A stretch of DNA of 64,000 bases from Brachypodius melanocephalos (GCA_013398615.1 VZSR01000479.1:4522152-4586151), one strand, 5' to 3'; numbered from the stretch's first letter, positions 23,161-37,499 are shown. Notes: a model not told the origin generated them from the letters alone. Translations and numbers: made by a program.

Positions 23161-26100
23161 TCACATGTAAAACAGAGCTCAGGAATGTCTGTGCTCTTAA
23201 GCAAGGTCATGTTTGGGTGAAATGCATGTGCAAGGTTGATGGCATCCATCAAGCACTGGAGGAACAACATCTCTTCATTTCTGCTCAGAAACATCAGCCC
23301 AGAGTTTCTTTCTGGTGTCTGGTAAGAGAAGCTCCAGTCATAAAAAATACATGCAACGTGAGGTCAGGTTTCATTTTGTTCTGCAATTCATTTTAAGCCT
23401 CTGGAGAGGCCATCCAATGTGAAGACTTCACAGAGACAATTGCAGGAAGCTACAGCAAAGGGAAGGACCTAAGCACTGATTTGTCTGTGTAACTGTATTA
23501 GAGACAAAAAGAAGGCTCTTTTCTTTACCAGTAATATGCAGAGGTGAGCAGTGACAAGCGAATATTTGCTGTAACAGATAATACTGCTCACTTTATGAGC
23601 CCCACTGAAAGCTCCATCAATTTGTGTCCAACTCTGGGTATTACATGAAACAATACGTGGGAGCATCACCAACTTTCAGTCTTTGCCTTTAGCTCTTCCC
23701 TATGGCACAGGGAGGTTTTTCTCTTCCCCAACCCCGCCAACACAGGTAGGTTTTATCTCAATCTTTAGTTTTGATTGGTTTTAATTCTTAAAACGGTTTA
23801 ATGAAATCACAAGCCAGGTGTCCATGGACCACCTGCCTTGGACAAGGGTATAAACCAAATATCACACAACCACTTCCAAGGTCAGTCCCACCTCAGAATC
23901 ACCACCAATTCACCATGGACTACATCTCTGACTCTGAGGCTGAAATGTATCAAAACCCTCACACTTATCACTGCTGAGCATCCTCTCCTTCATCTCTGAT
24001 AACTTCTGACCCTGGTCAATGCTGGCAGAATTGTGCTCTGTTCCCAAATTCCCCATTGAGTCATTCTGCAACCACTCTTCAGGATTTCCTGAAAGCCTGG
24101 AATATTTACTCACAGCTATAGCACTTTTCTTATCTTGCTGAGCAAACAGTTGGACAGAGAATGCTGAGGAAATGTGTGAAAAAAAGAAAGAAAGATAGGA
24201 GAAACCCATAATACTGCTGATTGCCTTCAATTTGTAAGAAGAAGGCAGTGATTTCTGGTCAGAAAATAACAGATTTCAGAACCTTGCACAAATATTACAT
24301 TTCTTTTCATATATACTTAAATATATCTTTCACTCACAAAAATACCTTTTTCTCCTAACATTTGTCATTCCCCTAAAACATGAAATTAATTTAAAATGGA
24401 ATATGAAATTAATTCCAAATGCAATAAAGCAGAGCTGTTATAGGTATCTGTTTTCTATTTGAGGAAAAAAATTGCCTAATACAATACTGCACAGAAAGCA
24501 AACTTTGACTTCTGATAATATATAAGGGAGATTTTTCTCCTGTTGTATCAAAGAGGACAATGGATGGAACCTTAAAAATTATCAACCTTTTCATTTTAAA
24601 AGTACAGTAAAAGCAGAAACTACAAAAAAACCCATAAGTGTAAGATATTAAAGAATGAAGAAATACCTAAAATATTAGAGGGGTAACAAAAAAAGGAATA
24701 CTGAGGAAACTGGAGAACATTTTACTCGATCATAATGAAGCTTGGAAAACAAGAAAGACACCCCACACCTCCCCAAGGAGCTGTCACAAACCCCAGCCTC
24801 AGCAACTCAAACAACTAAGTCTATCAGAAGATAAAGACCTTCCAAATGTATTTGTTCTCCACATTTAATATTAATCAAAGAGCATTATAAATTTCAAACA
24901 TCACTCGAGCATTCTAGCTGTAGGGGAAGAAACACCGGCTTGACAAAAATGATGCAAAACAACACCCATAAAAGTGTAAACCAATAATAAAATAAAAAAG
25001 AGAAATCAGTTGATTAAACAAAGGGTCTTTTGAAGCTGGGGTTTGGTTTACATCAGCACAGAAATCGCTGGGCTGTTGGAAAAATCCACGAAAGATAAAG
25101 GTTCTTGACCCCACACGGTGATCCTTGCACTTCTGTTGGCTGTTTCTTTTTGTCCCAGAGTTTAGCAGCAGCTTTCCAAACCACTGCCCACATCAAAGGC
25201 TGCCAGCTAATGGGCTGAGCTCAGGGCTGGGGCAATGTGTTCCTGAGAACATTATTAAGGAAAAAAAAAACAGAGGCTAACTAAGCAGGTGAAGAATGAA
25301 TGCTAGAGATGATAGTGATGCCTGACCTGCACTCAGAGCACATCCAGTTGCCCTGGCTGACTGCTGTCCCACCAGGATTTCCTGTTTGTGTGGAATGGGC
25401 TCAGGATGAGATGACCAAATCTCCAGCTCCAGCACCCAGCAGGTTGCAGCAGCTGTTGCTCAGTGACATGTCCCAAGCAGAGGTCCCAAAAAGGAAAAAG
25501 GGTTGGTGGCACCACAGCTCCAGCACCACAACCTGTGCCTGTGCCTCTCCCTACCACCACAGCTTGGCTGCTGCTGATGTTCAACACTTTATTTTCTTTT
25601 AAATGTTGCTGTCTTCAGCTATTTTCTGCCAATTCAAAGCTTGACAAGGAAAATGGAATACATCTCATGTTGCAAACACTTCTCCATCACAATCATTTGA
25701 GGTAAATTGTGCTACTTCTAGGTACTGAGATGACTAATCTCAGCTGCACTATATCCTTGTTTGCCAGGGTTGGAAAACATTTAGCAATGCTAAACACAAA
25801 TAAAAATATAAGAGTTGCCAATTCTATCACTCTGAATGTATTTTAGACCTAAGGTCCAGCTGCAGGAGGATCTCCTCATTTGTTTCCTAATCATTTAATA
25901 TTATTGTAAGTGGGTTTTTTTTGTTTTTTATTACAGCTTTGGAATCTGAGATTGACCAGATCCAGAGTTTCCTGGTACTTACATGGGCATATAGAGTGTT
26001 AAACAGCATCGACACATGGGGAAAAAAACAACTTGGCTTGCCAGATTAAACACTTTGTGTGGGAATTTTGTGAATGTTTTTTTTTTTCCTAGATAAGACC

Positions 26101-26949
26101 TTGTGGAAATTATCTGTAGATTTTAGTCCAAGTGAGTACCTCAAGTATGCTGTGTTAAGGTAACTCTGCCCAATTTTCCAAGTGTTCTGAAGGACTTTGA
26201 GAACATGAGAGGCAGGAGGGGGGATGGATGGTTGGGGTGAGGTTCTTCTGTTAGTTTGGGGGGCTTTGATGTTAGTTGGGTTTTCTTTTTTTTCCCCAAA
26301 TCTATTCACCTGGCTGCTTCGCATGTCTTATTATTGCTATAAAAACACAGGATCCCACTTGTATCTCACCTGAGAAGTAAGAGCCTGTCCCAGAGAGCCG
26401 TGCTGGTGGAATTGCACTCCACCCAGCACTGCTTTATGGCAGGGTTTATGCTCACATATATACCATGCACACTGAGGGGAACCTTTTGGACAAGGACAGT
26501 ATAATTCATTTTGAGAAACATCTTCCTCCTGTTTAGCAGTTAGTAGAAACTGAAATTCCTCAAGGGAACCAGGCGTGATATTTTTCATTTTCTCAGAATG
26601 CATAAGGTTTGTTGTTAGATTTATTCCTTTATTATTATTGATTATATAAGGGCTGAGGATGAGGCTGAGCTAGAATCTAAACACTCTTTTTTTCTTTTTG
26701 TTTTTAAGTACAGGTTTCATGTCAGTGCTATTGATTTTCAAAACAAAAGAGGTACTGAAAGCTGAATTTTTCAAAAAAACTTTTGAGCCAAGAATGCATA
26801 GCTCATTCATCTGGGTAACACTTGAACCACAAATCATTTTTATTCAACTCCACTGACTTTCTGTTTGGAATTCCAGTTTATCTCCCTGCTCCCGCTTGGT
26901 TAAACACCATCTACTGCTACACCCAAGGATCACATCTCATATTAGCAGC
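23161..26949. other. Unique non-coding sequence
   Basis: No gene, RNA or known repeat. A direct repeat ATGAAATTAATT occurs twice near 24380 and 24405. A CAG/CTG- and CCA-rich part lies near 25430-25570, open in several frames but with no domain. An A10 run lies near 25261. Confidence 0.5.
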
Positions 26950-26990
26950 AACAAAAACAAAACAAAAAAAATCAAAACACAAAACAAAAT
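26950..26990. repeat. (CAAAA)n-like low-complexity tract
   Basis: Imperfect A/C tract with CAAAA units, interrupted by T at one place. Simple low-complexity sequence. Confidence 0.8.
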
Positions 26991-27191
26991 ACCCTGCAGC
27001 CTTATTTCTGCAACACTTGGGAAATCTGAAAAAGTTCTTAAACTTAATCCTCAAAAAATCCTTACATTTAACCCCTACAGTATCACACAGGTTCAAAACT
27101 GAAACAGAAAATACTGCATGAATGGGACAAAAAATAAAGCTCTCTTCTATGACGCACTTATATACACTTTCATTTATTTATTCATTTTACT
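26991..27191. other. Unique AT-rich sequence
   Basis: No feature recognised. The 26822-27121 frame runs through the adjacent A/C tract and is not coding-like. Confidence 0.55.
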
Positions 27192-27396
27192 TTTACTCTT
27201 TATTGTGAGGGTGGTGAGGGCCTGGCACAGATTGCCCAGAGAAGCTGTGTCTGCCCCATACCTGGAAGTGTTCAAGGCCAGGCTGGATGGATTTTGGATC
27301 ACCCTGGGATAGTGGAAGGTGTCCCTGCCCATGGCAGGGGGGATTGGAACTGGATGCTCTGTGAGGTCCCTTCCAACCCAAACTATTCTATGATAA
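27192..27396 (+). mobile_element. CR1 LINE 3'-end fragment
   Basis: Sense CR1 close to the family consensus. Blocks in order are GTGAGGGTGGTGAGGGCCTGG, CAGATTGCCCAGAGAAGCTGTG, CCTGGAAGTGTTCAAGGCC, GGGATAGTGGAAGGTGTCCC, CATGGCAGGGGGGATTGG, GAGGTCCCTTCCAACCC and the end CTATTCTATGAT. About 205 bp remain, 5'-truncated. The minus-strand frames 27174-27452 and 27193-27381 are translations of the antisense repeat. Confidence 0.95.
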
Positions 27397-30300
27397 TGTT
27401 GCAGGCTGTTGCCTTGGGAGAGCTTACAGAAGGACACAAACCCAGGAGACATAAAACTAAAGATGTTCTCTTCCTCTTCTCATTAGGCAGGGGAATAATG
27501 TTTAAAACCAGATTTGTTCTCTATTATATACGGTCTCTCAGTATTCCATCTGCTTAACTCTAGAGATAAAACATCATTATCAACAGCCAATAGTTGGCAC
27601 TACAAAAGATCAGAGGCATTGTTTTTGCTCAGGACAAGCCCTTGGGAGCTGTAAGGCAATCCCTGGCACACAGCTGCACATTGGTGCAGGTTTACACCTC
27701 TTCCACCCCCTGCGTGCAGGGAGCTGTGAGACAGCTGAGCTCTGCCTTCAGCACTCAGTGATGGAACGACCCTCTTCACCCTCCTGACTGATCTCTTCAT
27801 CACCAGGTGAGGACTGTGAAGTCACAGGCTCTGCCTGTCGCTCCAAGAGCTCACTCTTCCTCCTGCTCACAGCATTTCAGCTCTTTCATCCCCGGGCAGT
27901 GACAGAAAGCTCCCACACGCATCACTGCCCCTGGTTACACCCTGGGGCTGAGCATCCTCTAATCCCTGACCATCGTGCCTGGGTGTTGATCAGGGTGACT
28001 GCACCGATCTCGCTGTAGTTTACACCAGATGAGAACGTGGCTGTAATATTTATTAAATTAAAGTATTTAAGAAACCTCTGTAGAGTGCACTCGAGCACAC
28101 AGAGCCTCATCTGAGGTCAGCCAGATGCTGCAGCAGTTATGGCCTTCGTTAAGTCAATGAATACTAATGACAAATTAACGCAAACTTTAAACAAGAAGCC
28201 AATTTTCATTTCCAGACTCTTTTAATAAATTGTGTTGTACATATTTTCAAGGTAGCAGTAATCTGACAGGCAATATTTTTCAAATAATTCATTCACTCCA
28301 TTTCTAGCTATTTTTAACTTCCCAACAGCCAAGAACCCATTGATTCCACCTTTAATTACTGTTCACAGCCACATCTGCTCCTATACTCAAAGAGAAAAAA
28401 TCAGCTGAATGTTGCAAAGTGGTTTCTCACTTACATTTAAATCATTAAGCGACCGTTTATTCCATTTTAAATAGTCCTACAACTGAGAGAGAGGGAAAAA
28501 AAAAACCAAACAAAAACTGCTGGTTTTGGAAAGTAAGGAATCAAATTCCATCCCAATTCCTCTTCCTGCTCCTCCCAGCAATCACTCTAAAATAATTGTA
28601 CCAGGTTTCTAACCTGGAAATGTGTTGCTCAATAAAGCACGGACAAGGGAGTGCTGGTGGAGAGAGGGGACATTTGAATACTTGGCATGCACACGTGTAC
28701 ACCTCTCCATCCCCATTTTCCCTGGAACAAATGCTTTCTAATTTCTTCAAAGAATCAATAATGCCCATTGCCAGAGCCCAGCACTGTTTGAGATGCAGAT
28801 TACATAGAGAGAGAGAGAAAATTTATTGCATTGTAAACGTAGGCAGAGGGTGGCAGGTAAGCTGTAATTAAGGTTTTGCTGATAATAAAAAATACGGGGA
28901 AATAAGCAGACTCCATGGTCAGTAAATGCTGGTGTTGCTGCACAATCACCCCATTTTGCAGAGAAAGCTGCAGTAGTAGGCTCTTTTTCTGCACAATTAG
29001 CCTAAGGAAGGGTGGTTTACTTTTCCAGCTGCCCAAAATGCTGGCATCCTGTCTGCCCTCCCTCAACTCTTACCACCTCCAGAGCCCTTCCAAACTTCCA
29101 GCATTTAGATCTGACTCTCATTCTTTGAAAATCCCATCGTACATTCTTTGTTCTGGCAAACTGCTTTTATCTGGGAAGCAAAACTTAAGACAGACCTTTC
29201 CCTTTAACGGAGCTGATGCATTTTTTTATTTTCCCTTACATCAGACCTGGCAGTGCACAAGCTGGGGAGGAGTGAGGTGTTTAATGGAAATCCAGAAAAT
29301 CTTCCTGCAAGGGTTTACGTCATGGACAGGTGGGAAGTTGGGCTGTTCTTCCTTCCCTCCTGTGTCCCTCCACCTGCACAACCAAAGTTTTATATTGTGA
29401 CTGACTCTGTAAAAATACAGAAAGAAAAACCCCAAACTAAATACCTATTTTCCTTTTCTTTCCCCTCCTTTCACAACTTCCTTGATTTTCAGATTTCTGT
29501 CCTTGTCCCAGGGCTGGGATTGCTCACTACTAATTATCCAATAAAAATAGAGTTGAAGTATTAAATCTACCCCTAGTTAACCCAATGTCTTTAATAATAA
29601 AAGAGATTTTGCACTAGGGATAAATACTGTATCTCATTTTCCCACTCTTACAAGTCTCCTGTCACTCCACACTTATTAATACTGCTACTAATATACTGTT
29701 CCCAGTCAGCCACTAAAATAGTTTGGTTATTCCTATTAATTCATGAATAAAATACAGCTTCACAGTGCAATAAAGAGAGTTTTGTTGCTTATGGGATTTA
29801 TTGGCAGCATCTATTTGTCCAATTTGTCAAGAAGTTTTCCCTATTTTTCTGATACTATTGCCAAATAAACCTCTGGTATGGAATATGGTGAGAAAGCAGA
29901 CTCTGATCTCATGCCAGCTGTTGCTGGCTTCTCCCTGGGTATTTGGCAGTGACTGATGGCACAGACAAGTGTTCATCCCTTCAGGTTAAAGGTGAGTGGA
30001 TGCTGCAACAGCTTCCTCCCAGAGGGAAAAACAACTGCTTTGTTAAACTGCTTTGTTGGGTTACGTTTCAGAATACTTCATTTTCTGAGAAAGAAGAGCA
30101 CCCTCCAGCAGTAGGAACCACCTGTGCTCTGAAGAGGTGCAAGATCCCAGCACCAGCAACAGAGGCTGCTGTTCACACCACAGAGTCACAAACATGCAAT
30201 TCAGACTCTAAATTTGTCATCTCATGCTAATTTATGAACTTCCACTCTATGGAAGAAAGAACTGGAGATAAAACTTTCCTTACAAATATAACCACTGGCA

Positions 30301-32494
30301 ATTACAGATTGCCTTGTAATGGGTGTTTGAATTAGGAAAGTCCCCTGAAATCCTTCTGTACATCTCTCTGGAAAAAGGCAACACACTTCCCTATGACATA
30401 CTCAAGATTTTGCTAAGGACGCCAGTCAAAACGCTCCAGAAAAAGAGAAACAAGAGGGAGCTCAAAGTCTTTTCAACAGCAAAGAATTCACTAGGCAAGG
30501 TACTCAAATGGTCAAGTAAAGGCAGGTGGATGCAACTGCTCAGTCACTCACTCCATTTGGGCAGTGTCACATCCACTGATGCTCTTCCCTTTCTGTTTGG
30601 TCTCACACCTGGTGAGCCAGAGAGATTTGCTGGGACCCATCAGAAAAGGCAAAGAAACAGCAGCAGACAGAGCTGCCAGAGAACCCAGCACAGCGTGGGG
30701 AAGTTTGGGATCAAACACTACACAGCAAGAATTTAAAAAAAAAAATAGGAAAACTCAGGCCATTAAGGATTTGGGACAGGATTTTTAAACTGGATAATAT
30801 TACAGCTTTGGATTCTGAATCCTAACTCATGAGCAGCCAGTGTGACTGTGCAACACTGTCCTCTATTGGAAACAGCTCACCAGACCACCTGGAGCACTGC
30901 TAGACATCCTCTGCCTCTGCTCATAGGAAAAAGCTCCTCGTTTGTTAGGGCTGAGCATCTGCTCTGATTCTGCTGATGTTGTCTGGGAGGGCTTCCTCAG
31001 CATTATGCATCACCCACAGATTGTTCCAAAATATCATTGTGCTTTGACTTTGCTTTGTGTTTATTGGGTACTGGTAGCAGTAAAAAGGCTTTGCACAAGA
31101 GAGCCATTGAATTAATACAAGGAGATTTATTGTGCAGGCTTTAAAATCCTTCTTGTGCACCAAGCTCAAAATCTCTAACACATTTATTAGGAGAAGGGAT
31201 CCTGACAGAAATGCTGTGAGGTGCCCCATAAATATCCTGGTGCCTCTGCAGAAGGGGAACCCAGTGACCTTCTGGAAGGGGTGCCATTTGTAACTCCACC
31301 TACTTGCAGAGACAGGATAAGGCATCATTTTTAGAGCTACCATCTCTGGAGACTCTGGGAATATAAAAGCTGATTCTCAGGTGCTGCAGGAAAAGGATGA
31401 GAGCTCATGGTGTGCCAGGAGGAGGATGACAGTGCAGGGGCTGGCAGACACTGCCTCTTGCACCATCTGGAAAATAAAGCAGGGGTTGCTGCAGCATGGG
31501 AGAGGGGTGCTCCAAGGCACAGCAAAGAGGGTCCAGTAGCACAAATGCTGCCTATCAGCTGCAATCTCTGCCAGAGCTGCACTGACATCCCTCCCTCCTC
31601 CTCAAGGAGAGAGATTTCCTGACTTCACCACATGGCTTGCCATCCTTCCCTCCATCAATTGCTTTTTTAAAAATTGTATTTTTCTATTTTCAGTCTCTAT
31701 TGTCTTCTTCAAGGGCTTTGTCTTTCTATCACAACAGAAGGAGATGGGGAATATTCTCAAACTCTGGCTGGTTTACCTTTCTAATGGATGTGGTTTGGGC
31801 AGGCTGGAGGGATCAGGCATTTATCTGCTGAAACAGCCACAGCACCTTCCCCAAATGGCAACTAGCCCAGCCAAAGTAGGCTATGAGATAGAGGAAAAAT
31901 AACATGACTTCTTTCAGGGTCTGCTTTTACATAAAGGGACATTTTCTTGCTGATGCATGACCTGGGTTCTGGTGATTTCTAAGAGGGCAGATGCTGTGTG
32001 TCACCACTGCTCTGTCACCTCTTCCCTCTTGATGCCAGTGCTGGTGAGGCTGTCCTCAGCAAGGCTGCCTACAGCAGGGAGGGTTCACTCTGCTATTGTG
32101 AGGGGCCTTGCAGTCATTAGTCTCCAAAATTGCTTTCCATGGTGTACAAGAGACATAACAAATGGCTAATTTAATAAAATTGTGTTGGTTCATTCAGCCA
32201 GAGAAGCAAAGATAATAGCAGCTGATTCTGGAAAAAAAATTGGAAGGAGTTTGGATGTCGTGAGCTCGAAGTTCTGATAATGGGAACAGCAATTCCCAGA
32301 TTTCAGCTGGTCCCTGCTTCCTCCTCCCCATCTGCTGTGCTGATGTACTGCTGTGGATGGAGGGGAAAACCAGAGTGCAATGGCCCAAGAGAAGGCATTG
32401 TAGGTAAAGGATAATTGCAATGGGGATATTGAACTCTGCACAGGTTCCTACTCTCAGAAATTGCCCTGTGCTCACAGCATTAAGGGCTTCCACA
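27397..32494. other. Unique non-coding sequence
   Basis: No gene is supported across about 5 kb. The longest frame, plus 28915-29400 (161 codons), is dominated by Ser, Leu, Cys and Phe, lacks any domain and is crossed by opposite-strand frames. A short GA run lies at 28806-28820. The tandem word ACTGCTTTGTT is repeated near 30029-30057. The frame 30323-30736 (137 codons) also lacks recognisable features. No RNA gene seen. Confidence 0.5.
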
Positions 32495-32720
32495 CAGAAT
32501 CATAGAATCCTTAGGGCTGGAAAAGACTTCTAAGATCACAGAGTCCAAACATTAGCCTAGCACTTCTGGGTCCATCACTGAAGCATGTTCCTAAGGACCA
32601 CATCTATGTGTTTTGTGAACACTTCTGGGGATGATGATTTCACAACTTCCATGGGCAGCCTGTCAGTCCCAACAGTCAGCAATTCAGGCACCCTAAATCC
32701 AACCCTTCATTCTCCTCTTT
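32495..32720 (-). mobile_element. CR1 LINE fragment of a divergent subfamily
   Basis: The antisense tail CAGAATCATAGAATCC is followed by GGGCTGGAAAAGACTTCTAAGATCA, ACATTAGCCTAGCACTTCTGGG, CATCACTGAAGCATGTTCC, CACATCTATGTGTTTTGTGAAC, GGGATGATGATTTCACAACTTCC and GGGCAGCCTGTC. This body matches the type at 10433 rather than the common type, so both derive from a second CR1 subfamily. Blocks lie at 32496-32545, 32550-32590 and 32600-32665. 5'-truncated. Confidence 0.88.
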
Positions 32721-35700
32721 CCCTGCTACACAGGTGCCAGTCCTAAAGTTAAACAGGACAAACTCCCTGCTCCAGTCCAGCACCAGCTCTTCATTCCACC
32801 AGTGAAAGCTTTGCTTTCAGTTTTGTAGAGCACAAGAACGAGCTCTGACTCTGCGTGGGGGTTACAACCAGATATGGGACTTGCACAGCAGAGACTGGAA
32901 TTGCTCTGGCTGTGGGAATGGCACAGGTTAGAGAAGAGGCAGATCTGGCAGCAAAAAGCCTGAGAAGCCCCTTGTAGGTCTGCCCAGCTTCAGGCCAGGA
33001 CACAGACATGCAAACATGTTGAATCAAAAAGCACATTACACAAAGCAGTGCCAGAGGTAGAGCAGATTGAATTTTTCCTTTGGATATTACAGATTCATAA
33101 TCATCACTGTCAGCACTGCAATAGCAATCAAGGTTAGATCACCAGCTTCCACATTACCTTAAAGGTGAAATGAAATGTTAAAATAAGTAATTGAAAGGGC
33201 CCCTTCCACTTCCTTTTACCCAAGAATAAATCTGAGTAACTCAGAGAAGCTCGCTGCCGAATGAGCAAACAATTTGATCACATAATCTTGTGGATGCAAG
33301 ATCTTTAATAGATTTTTAAACAGTCCTTACCCAGTGACCTTTAAACAATTTGTACTTATCATGTGTAAATTCATTATTTCCTAAAATGTTTTAATTTTGT
33401 AATTAACTTTGATGCACTACTCGCATTCAATCTAGATTCAGAATGAAACTGAGTAGTACTGAAGGAAATTTGGGGGATGATGAACAGCAGTTTTCTCACT
33501 CTGTAATTTTGGCTGTATGAAAACAAAGGGTTTTCCCCTGGTGCCTGCAGCTGCCAAAACCTCCCCACCACCCATGAGTGCCTCTGTAATGAGAGAGCAT
33601 GGCCCAACCTGGCTCAACAAAGTTTCTCCCCTATCAGAACATTCTCCCAGCTGTGTTGAAGGCATGACCACTGGGCAAAACATCTGCATGACTATCCTGG
33701 TGCCAGCAGGAAAAATATGTACCAGGAAAAACAAAAGTTTACAATGCCTGCTTGCTTGTGACACTGCTATGTGTGGATTTTCTGGTGATAGTTAGGTGTC
33801 CCTCTTCCAGCCCACAATTTCTTCTGACAAATATTCCTGGGAATTTTAAGCCCATCCATTTCAGTGTCAGGATGCACTTGAAACAGGTTCAAAACTCACA
33901 GGGGAAGCAGAAGCAGATGGGCAGATAGGAATCTGAATGTGGCTTTCTTAGTTCTCCCTTTCCTGGGGAATTTTTATAAGTCCAAAGACCATGAGTGTTT
34001 CCAGGAGAGCTCATTTCAGGTGCTCAGGCACCATTCCTATGCCCATTCCTAGGGAGAACACACAAGTTAAGTTCAAGGATATGGGATGTCACAAAAACCC
34101 CATTGCTCCTCCCTGCAGACATTCCCTCCTGCTCCCCTCAGCCAAATCCCTGCATCATTCTGGGCCTCCCTTCTCCTCTCTGAACCTCTCTCCCTTTCCT
34201 GCCACCTTCCCCACCACATTAGGGACCTTGGTAAATCCCTGGGGTGCTGTTGGGCAGAAGCCCCCATTCCTGAATGGTGTTTGCTTTTCAGAGAACTGCA
34301 ACGCCCAAAACAAGAACAAAGAAGGCAGACAGGCAACATCCCTTACTGCCAACACCAGGAAAAGTCATGCTGGAGCTGTGGGAAGCACCCACTGACCCCA
34401 GCAGCATCTCTTTATTTTGAGATGGGGCTCTCATGCATCTGATAATTCACACATAGAAACACAGCATCCAAATAATGAAGGAAAAAACCCAACCTAAAAA
34501 ATCTGCTACGTTTGAATCCTTGCAACTTCTCAGTAAAAGAGCTTCAAGTTTCCCAGCTCCCCGCCAAGCCCTCGGCAGCTGAACACCTGCACACTCCATC
34601 TGTCCCTACCTTCACAGATCACCTCCTGCTTCAATCACTCACCACCAACCTGTCCCTCACTGCTTCCTCCAGACCACTCATCTCTCCAGACCAAATGGGA
34701 CCAGAGCACTCCAGTCTGCACAGTCTGGTTTCAGCCTGCTGCAGAGTGTAACCTTGGAAAAAACAAACACTTCCCAGCAAATGCCTTCTCCATGCTCTTC
34801 ATGGTTTTCTCATCCATAAAAGCTTGTGCTGAGGTTTACTTGGCATTTAGGAGGCCTGAATAAAATCTAAAAGCTCCAGTACCAGCAGAAGTTAGAGAGG
34901 GGAAGAGACACACTCAGTTGTGCCCCTGTAATTCAATGCTTATTAAAAAATACAAGGGTTTGGAAGATCTGAACATGAAAAGGAAGAATTGGGCATAGAT
35001 GGAAAATACAACCTCTGATGAGTGACAAGTGAGGTTATAGAGATGAATACTAATGAGGCAGCCTTGAATAATTCATACCTGGGGTTCAAGGTAAGTGGTT
35101 TAACCTGATACCTCAGTAGTTGTGCTGTCTTGCTGGCCTCAGGAATATCATCTCAAAGAACAAGGTCTGAACATAACTCAGGTTTTAGATGTTAATTTGT
35201 CCAGATGTGTTTTAAAAAAGAGGAAAAAATATCACAGCTCGCTCACAACCGAAAATTGCAGCACAAGCACCGTAGGTTGGATGACTTTCCCCCAACCTCC
35301 AACCTTGCTCCTGCCCACCAATGCTTGCACCTCCACAAATGTTCCTCACTTCACTCCAGACAAAGCTACAACTTCTCACAGAGGTGAACAAATTGGAGGA
35401 GTTTTGATCACAGCTCTCCATATCAAAAAGCAAAACACATTTCTTAAGGGAAGATTATTTATCTTCCCAGGGGAGCCCAGTTTTGAAACTGGGCGCAGTT
35501 TCAAAATTCAGGATTGCGTTCTCTACTGTTTCATCTTCTGCCTTGCCAAGTCCTTCACTCATTTTCGATTTTGAAATAGATTTATACCTTTCAGCAAAGT
35601 CCCAATTAACCAGTCCTCCGAGAGAAAGCCCTCTGTTCCTTCAGGAGGAAACCTGGACAACCACCAAAATTATTTTTAACTATACTGTAATGTGTTGGTA

Positions 35701-36390
35701 CAAATTCCACTTTCAGGCATAGCCTTTCAAGGGATATAAAAAATGACAACAAGTGATGTAAACTGGGAAGCAGCAGCCACTGAGGGCATCAGAAAAAAAC
35801 TCTCTCTTGCCAGGCAGGAGATAAATCCAACATTATAAATTAGCACCATAAATATTATACACATTTGCAATGATTTATACACTTATTTTATCTGAGCCTG
35901 GCATTTCTTGCTTTCTAAGGAGGGAGAAGGATAACCAAAGGATACCCATCCATCCCAGCTGCTGCTGCCTGGATCTGGAAATTTCTGCTTACCTGTTACA
36001 ATAGTGCCAGAGAGCTGGAGGATTTTATCCATAGATAACCACATGGTTATACAAATGTCAATAAATGGGGGGTTTTCCCTAAAGGCAAATTTGCCTCATT
36101 CAATCTGGTGTTTCAGTGCTTCTGCTGCACTTGTACATCAGAATTGTAATGCAGCTGCTGTATCAGGAAGCTGTAAAACCCAGACACCTTTGTCTGTGGT
36201 TTCCTTCTTTTTATTCTTCCTTCCTCTCTTGCGAACTTCTCATCACCTTTTATACTTTATCATTGTGCTGCATAATCCCCATCTCTGCAGAACTGCTGGG
36301 CTCACCACAGTGCCTAATACCAAATATGAAATATTGCACTGTGCACCCATGCAAAAGGCCAGTTTTCATTAATCAAATATTCAGAAGAGT
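32721..36390. other. Unique non-coding sequence with a C-rich patch
   Basis: No gene is supported. From about 34000 to 34400 the plus strand is C-rich and several frames stay open on both strands (118-134 codons on plus). Their composition, rich in Pro, Ser and Leu without a domain, follows base composition. A perfect hairpin with arms CCCAGTTT/AAACTGGG lies at 35476-35493. The frame 35122-35574 (150 codons) lacks recognisable motifs. Confidence 0.5.
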
Positions 36391-36446
36391 CTGTTATAAT
36401 AAAAGTGCTCTGTTATAATAAAGAGTGCTCTGTTATAATAAAAGCT
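36391..36446. repeat. Three-copy 17-20 bp minisatellite
   Basis: Copies begin CTGTTATAATAAA at 36391, 36410 and 36430 and differ by one or two bases or a 1-bp insertion (AAAGTGCT versus AAGAGTGCT). The third copy is truncated. A local tandem duplication with minor decay. Confidence 0.92.
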
Positions 36447-37499
36447 CAGAAACCAGTGAGTGAGGAAAAACAGATAAGATGAAGTTTCACCACATGACAG
36501 GCTGAAAAAGTTCCTGCCAGGAAAATCTCAGCAGCTCATTTCAGAGCAGCCATCAAGGGGCTCCTGCTGCTGGTGGGTGCTCTGTGCCTCCATCACAAAA
36601 AAAAGGGGCAACAGCAGTGAACACCTGCCTCTCTCTAGTAAATACATCCTCCCTTCCTTCCTCACCTGCTGGCCTCAGGCACTCTAGAATCCTGCACGGG
36701 AGGTGTTGCAATGCACTTGGTGGTACCAATGCACTCAGGGAATGAGCTCTGCTGTAACCACCCAGTGCAGAACAGCAGCTTCAGGGTGCAGAAAATTATG
36801 CTTTTCATTTTGTAAACATGGTTTGATTCCAGCCAAGGGGGTGAGGAGAAGCTACAAACAGCTTCAGACGAACTGAACCCAGTCAGGAGGGGAAATATCC
36901 CCCAGGTTCCAGCCTGGAGAAACTGAGTTGTGCCAAAACCAGCTCTTACATTAATGATTTATTCATTAAACATGTCCACACCCACCGAGGCACCACGTGC
37001 TGCTCTCCAAGGGCTGCCACCCCTCCATGCCCTTAACTGTCCACTTCCCAAAAAGAAGACATTTTCCAAAACAAGTCATTTCCCAAAGTGACAGGTATTA
37101 CTGAATTCTAAATTTTAATTATATTTTACGCAGTGCTGCAGAAAAGTGGACACTGAAAGATTATCTGACTGGGAGCTCAGCACTAGAAAACCATAAATCA
37201 TGCTGGCAGGTGTGTAGTCTCCTTGTGAGGTGCTGCTTGTGGCAGTAGCTGCTCACTAACAGAGGCACTGGTTGGAGTCCCAGCAATGGGTTCAGTGACT
37301 CTTGACCCCACTGCAGCATCTCCATCCTGGATTTACAGCTTTTCCCAAGAGGCAGAGGTGAAGATCTACCACTACCAAAGGTCATCTGAAGATCCAGCAA
37401 ATGATTTGGGGGTTGGATCTACATGATTAAAAATACTGCTATTAATAATAATGAATACATTAAAAATAGTAAATAAATAAATAAAGGCAAAAGTAACAG
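36447..37499. other. Unique non-coding sequence with (AAAT)n
   Basis: A short AAAT run lies at 37471-37485. No gene, RNA or known transposon. Confidence 0.55.

Noticed and set aside
22506..23294. Very long frames across the gap
   Set aside because: Most codons are N. The remaining Gly-Lys-Glu repeats come from the microsatellite.
28915..29400. 161-codon plus-strand frame
   Set aside because: Ser/Leu/Cys/Phe composition typical of non-coding DNA, with no motif or splice context.
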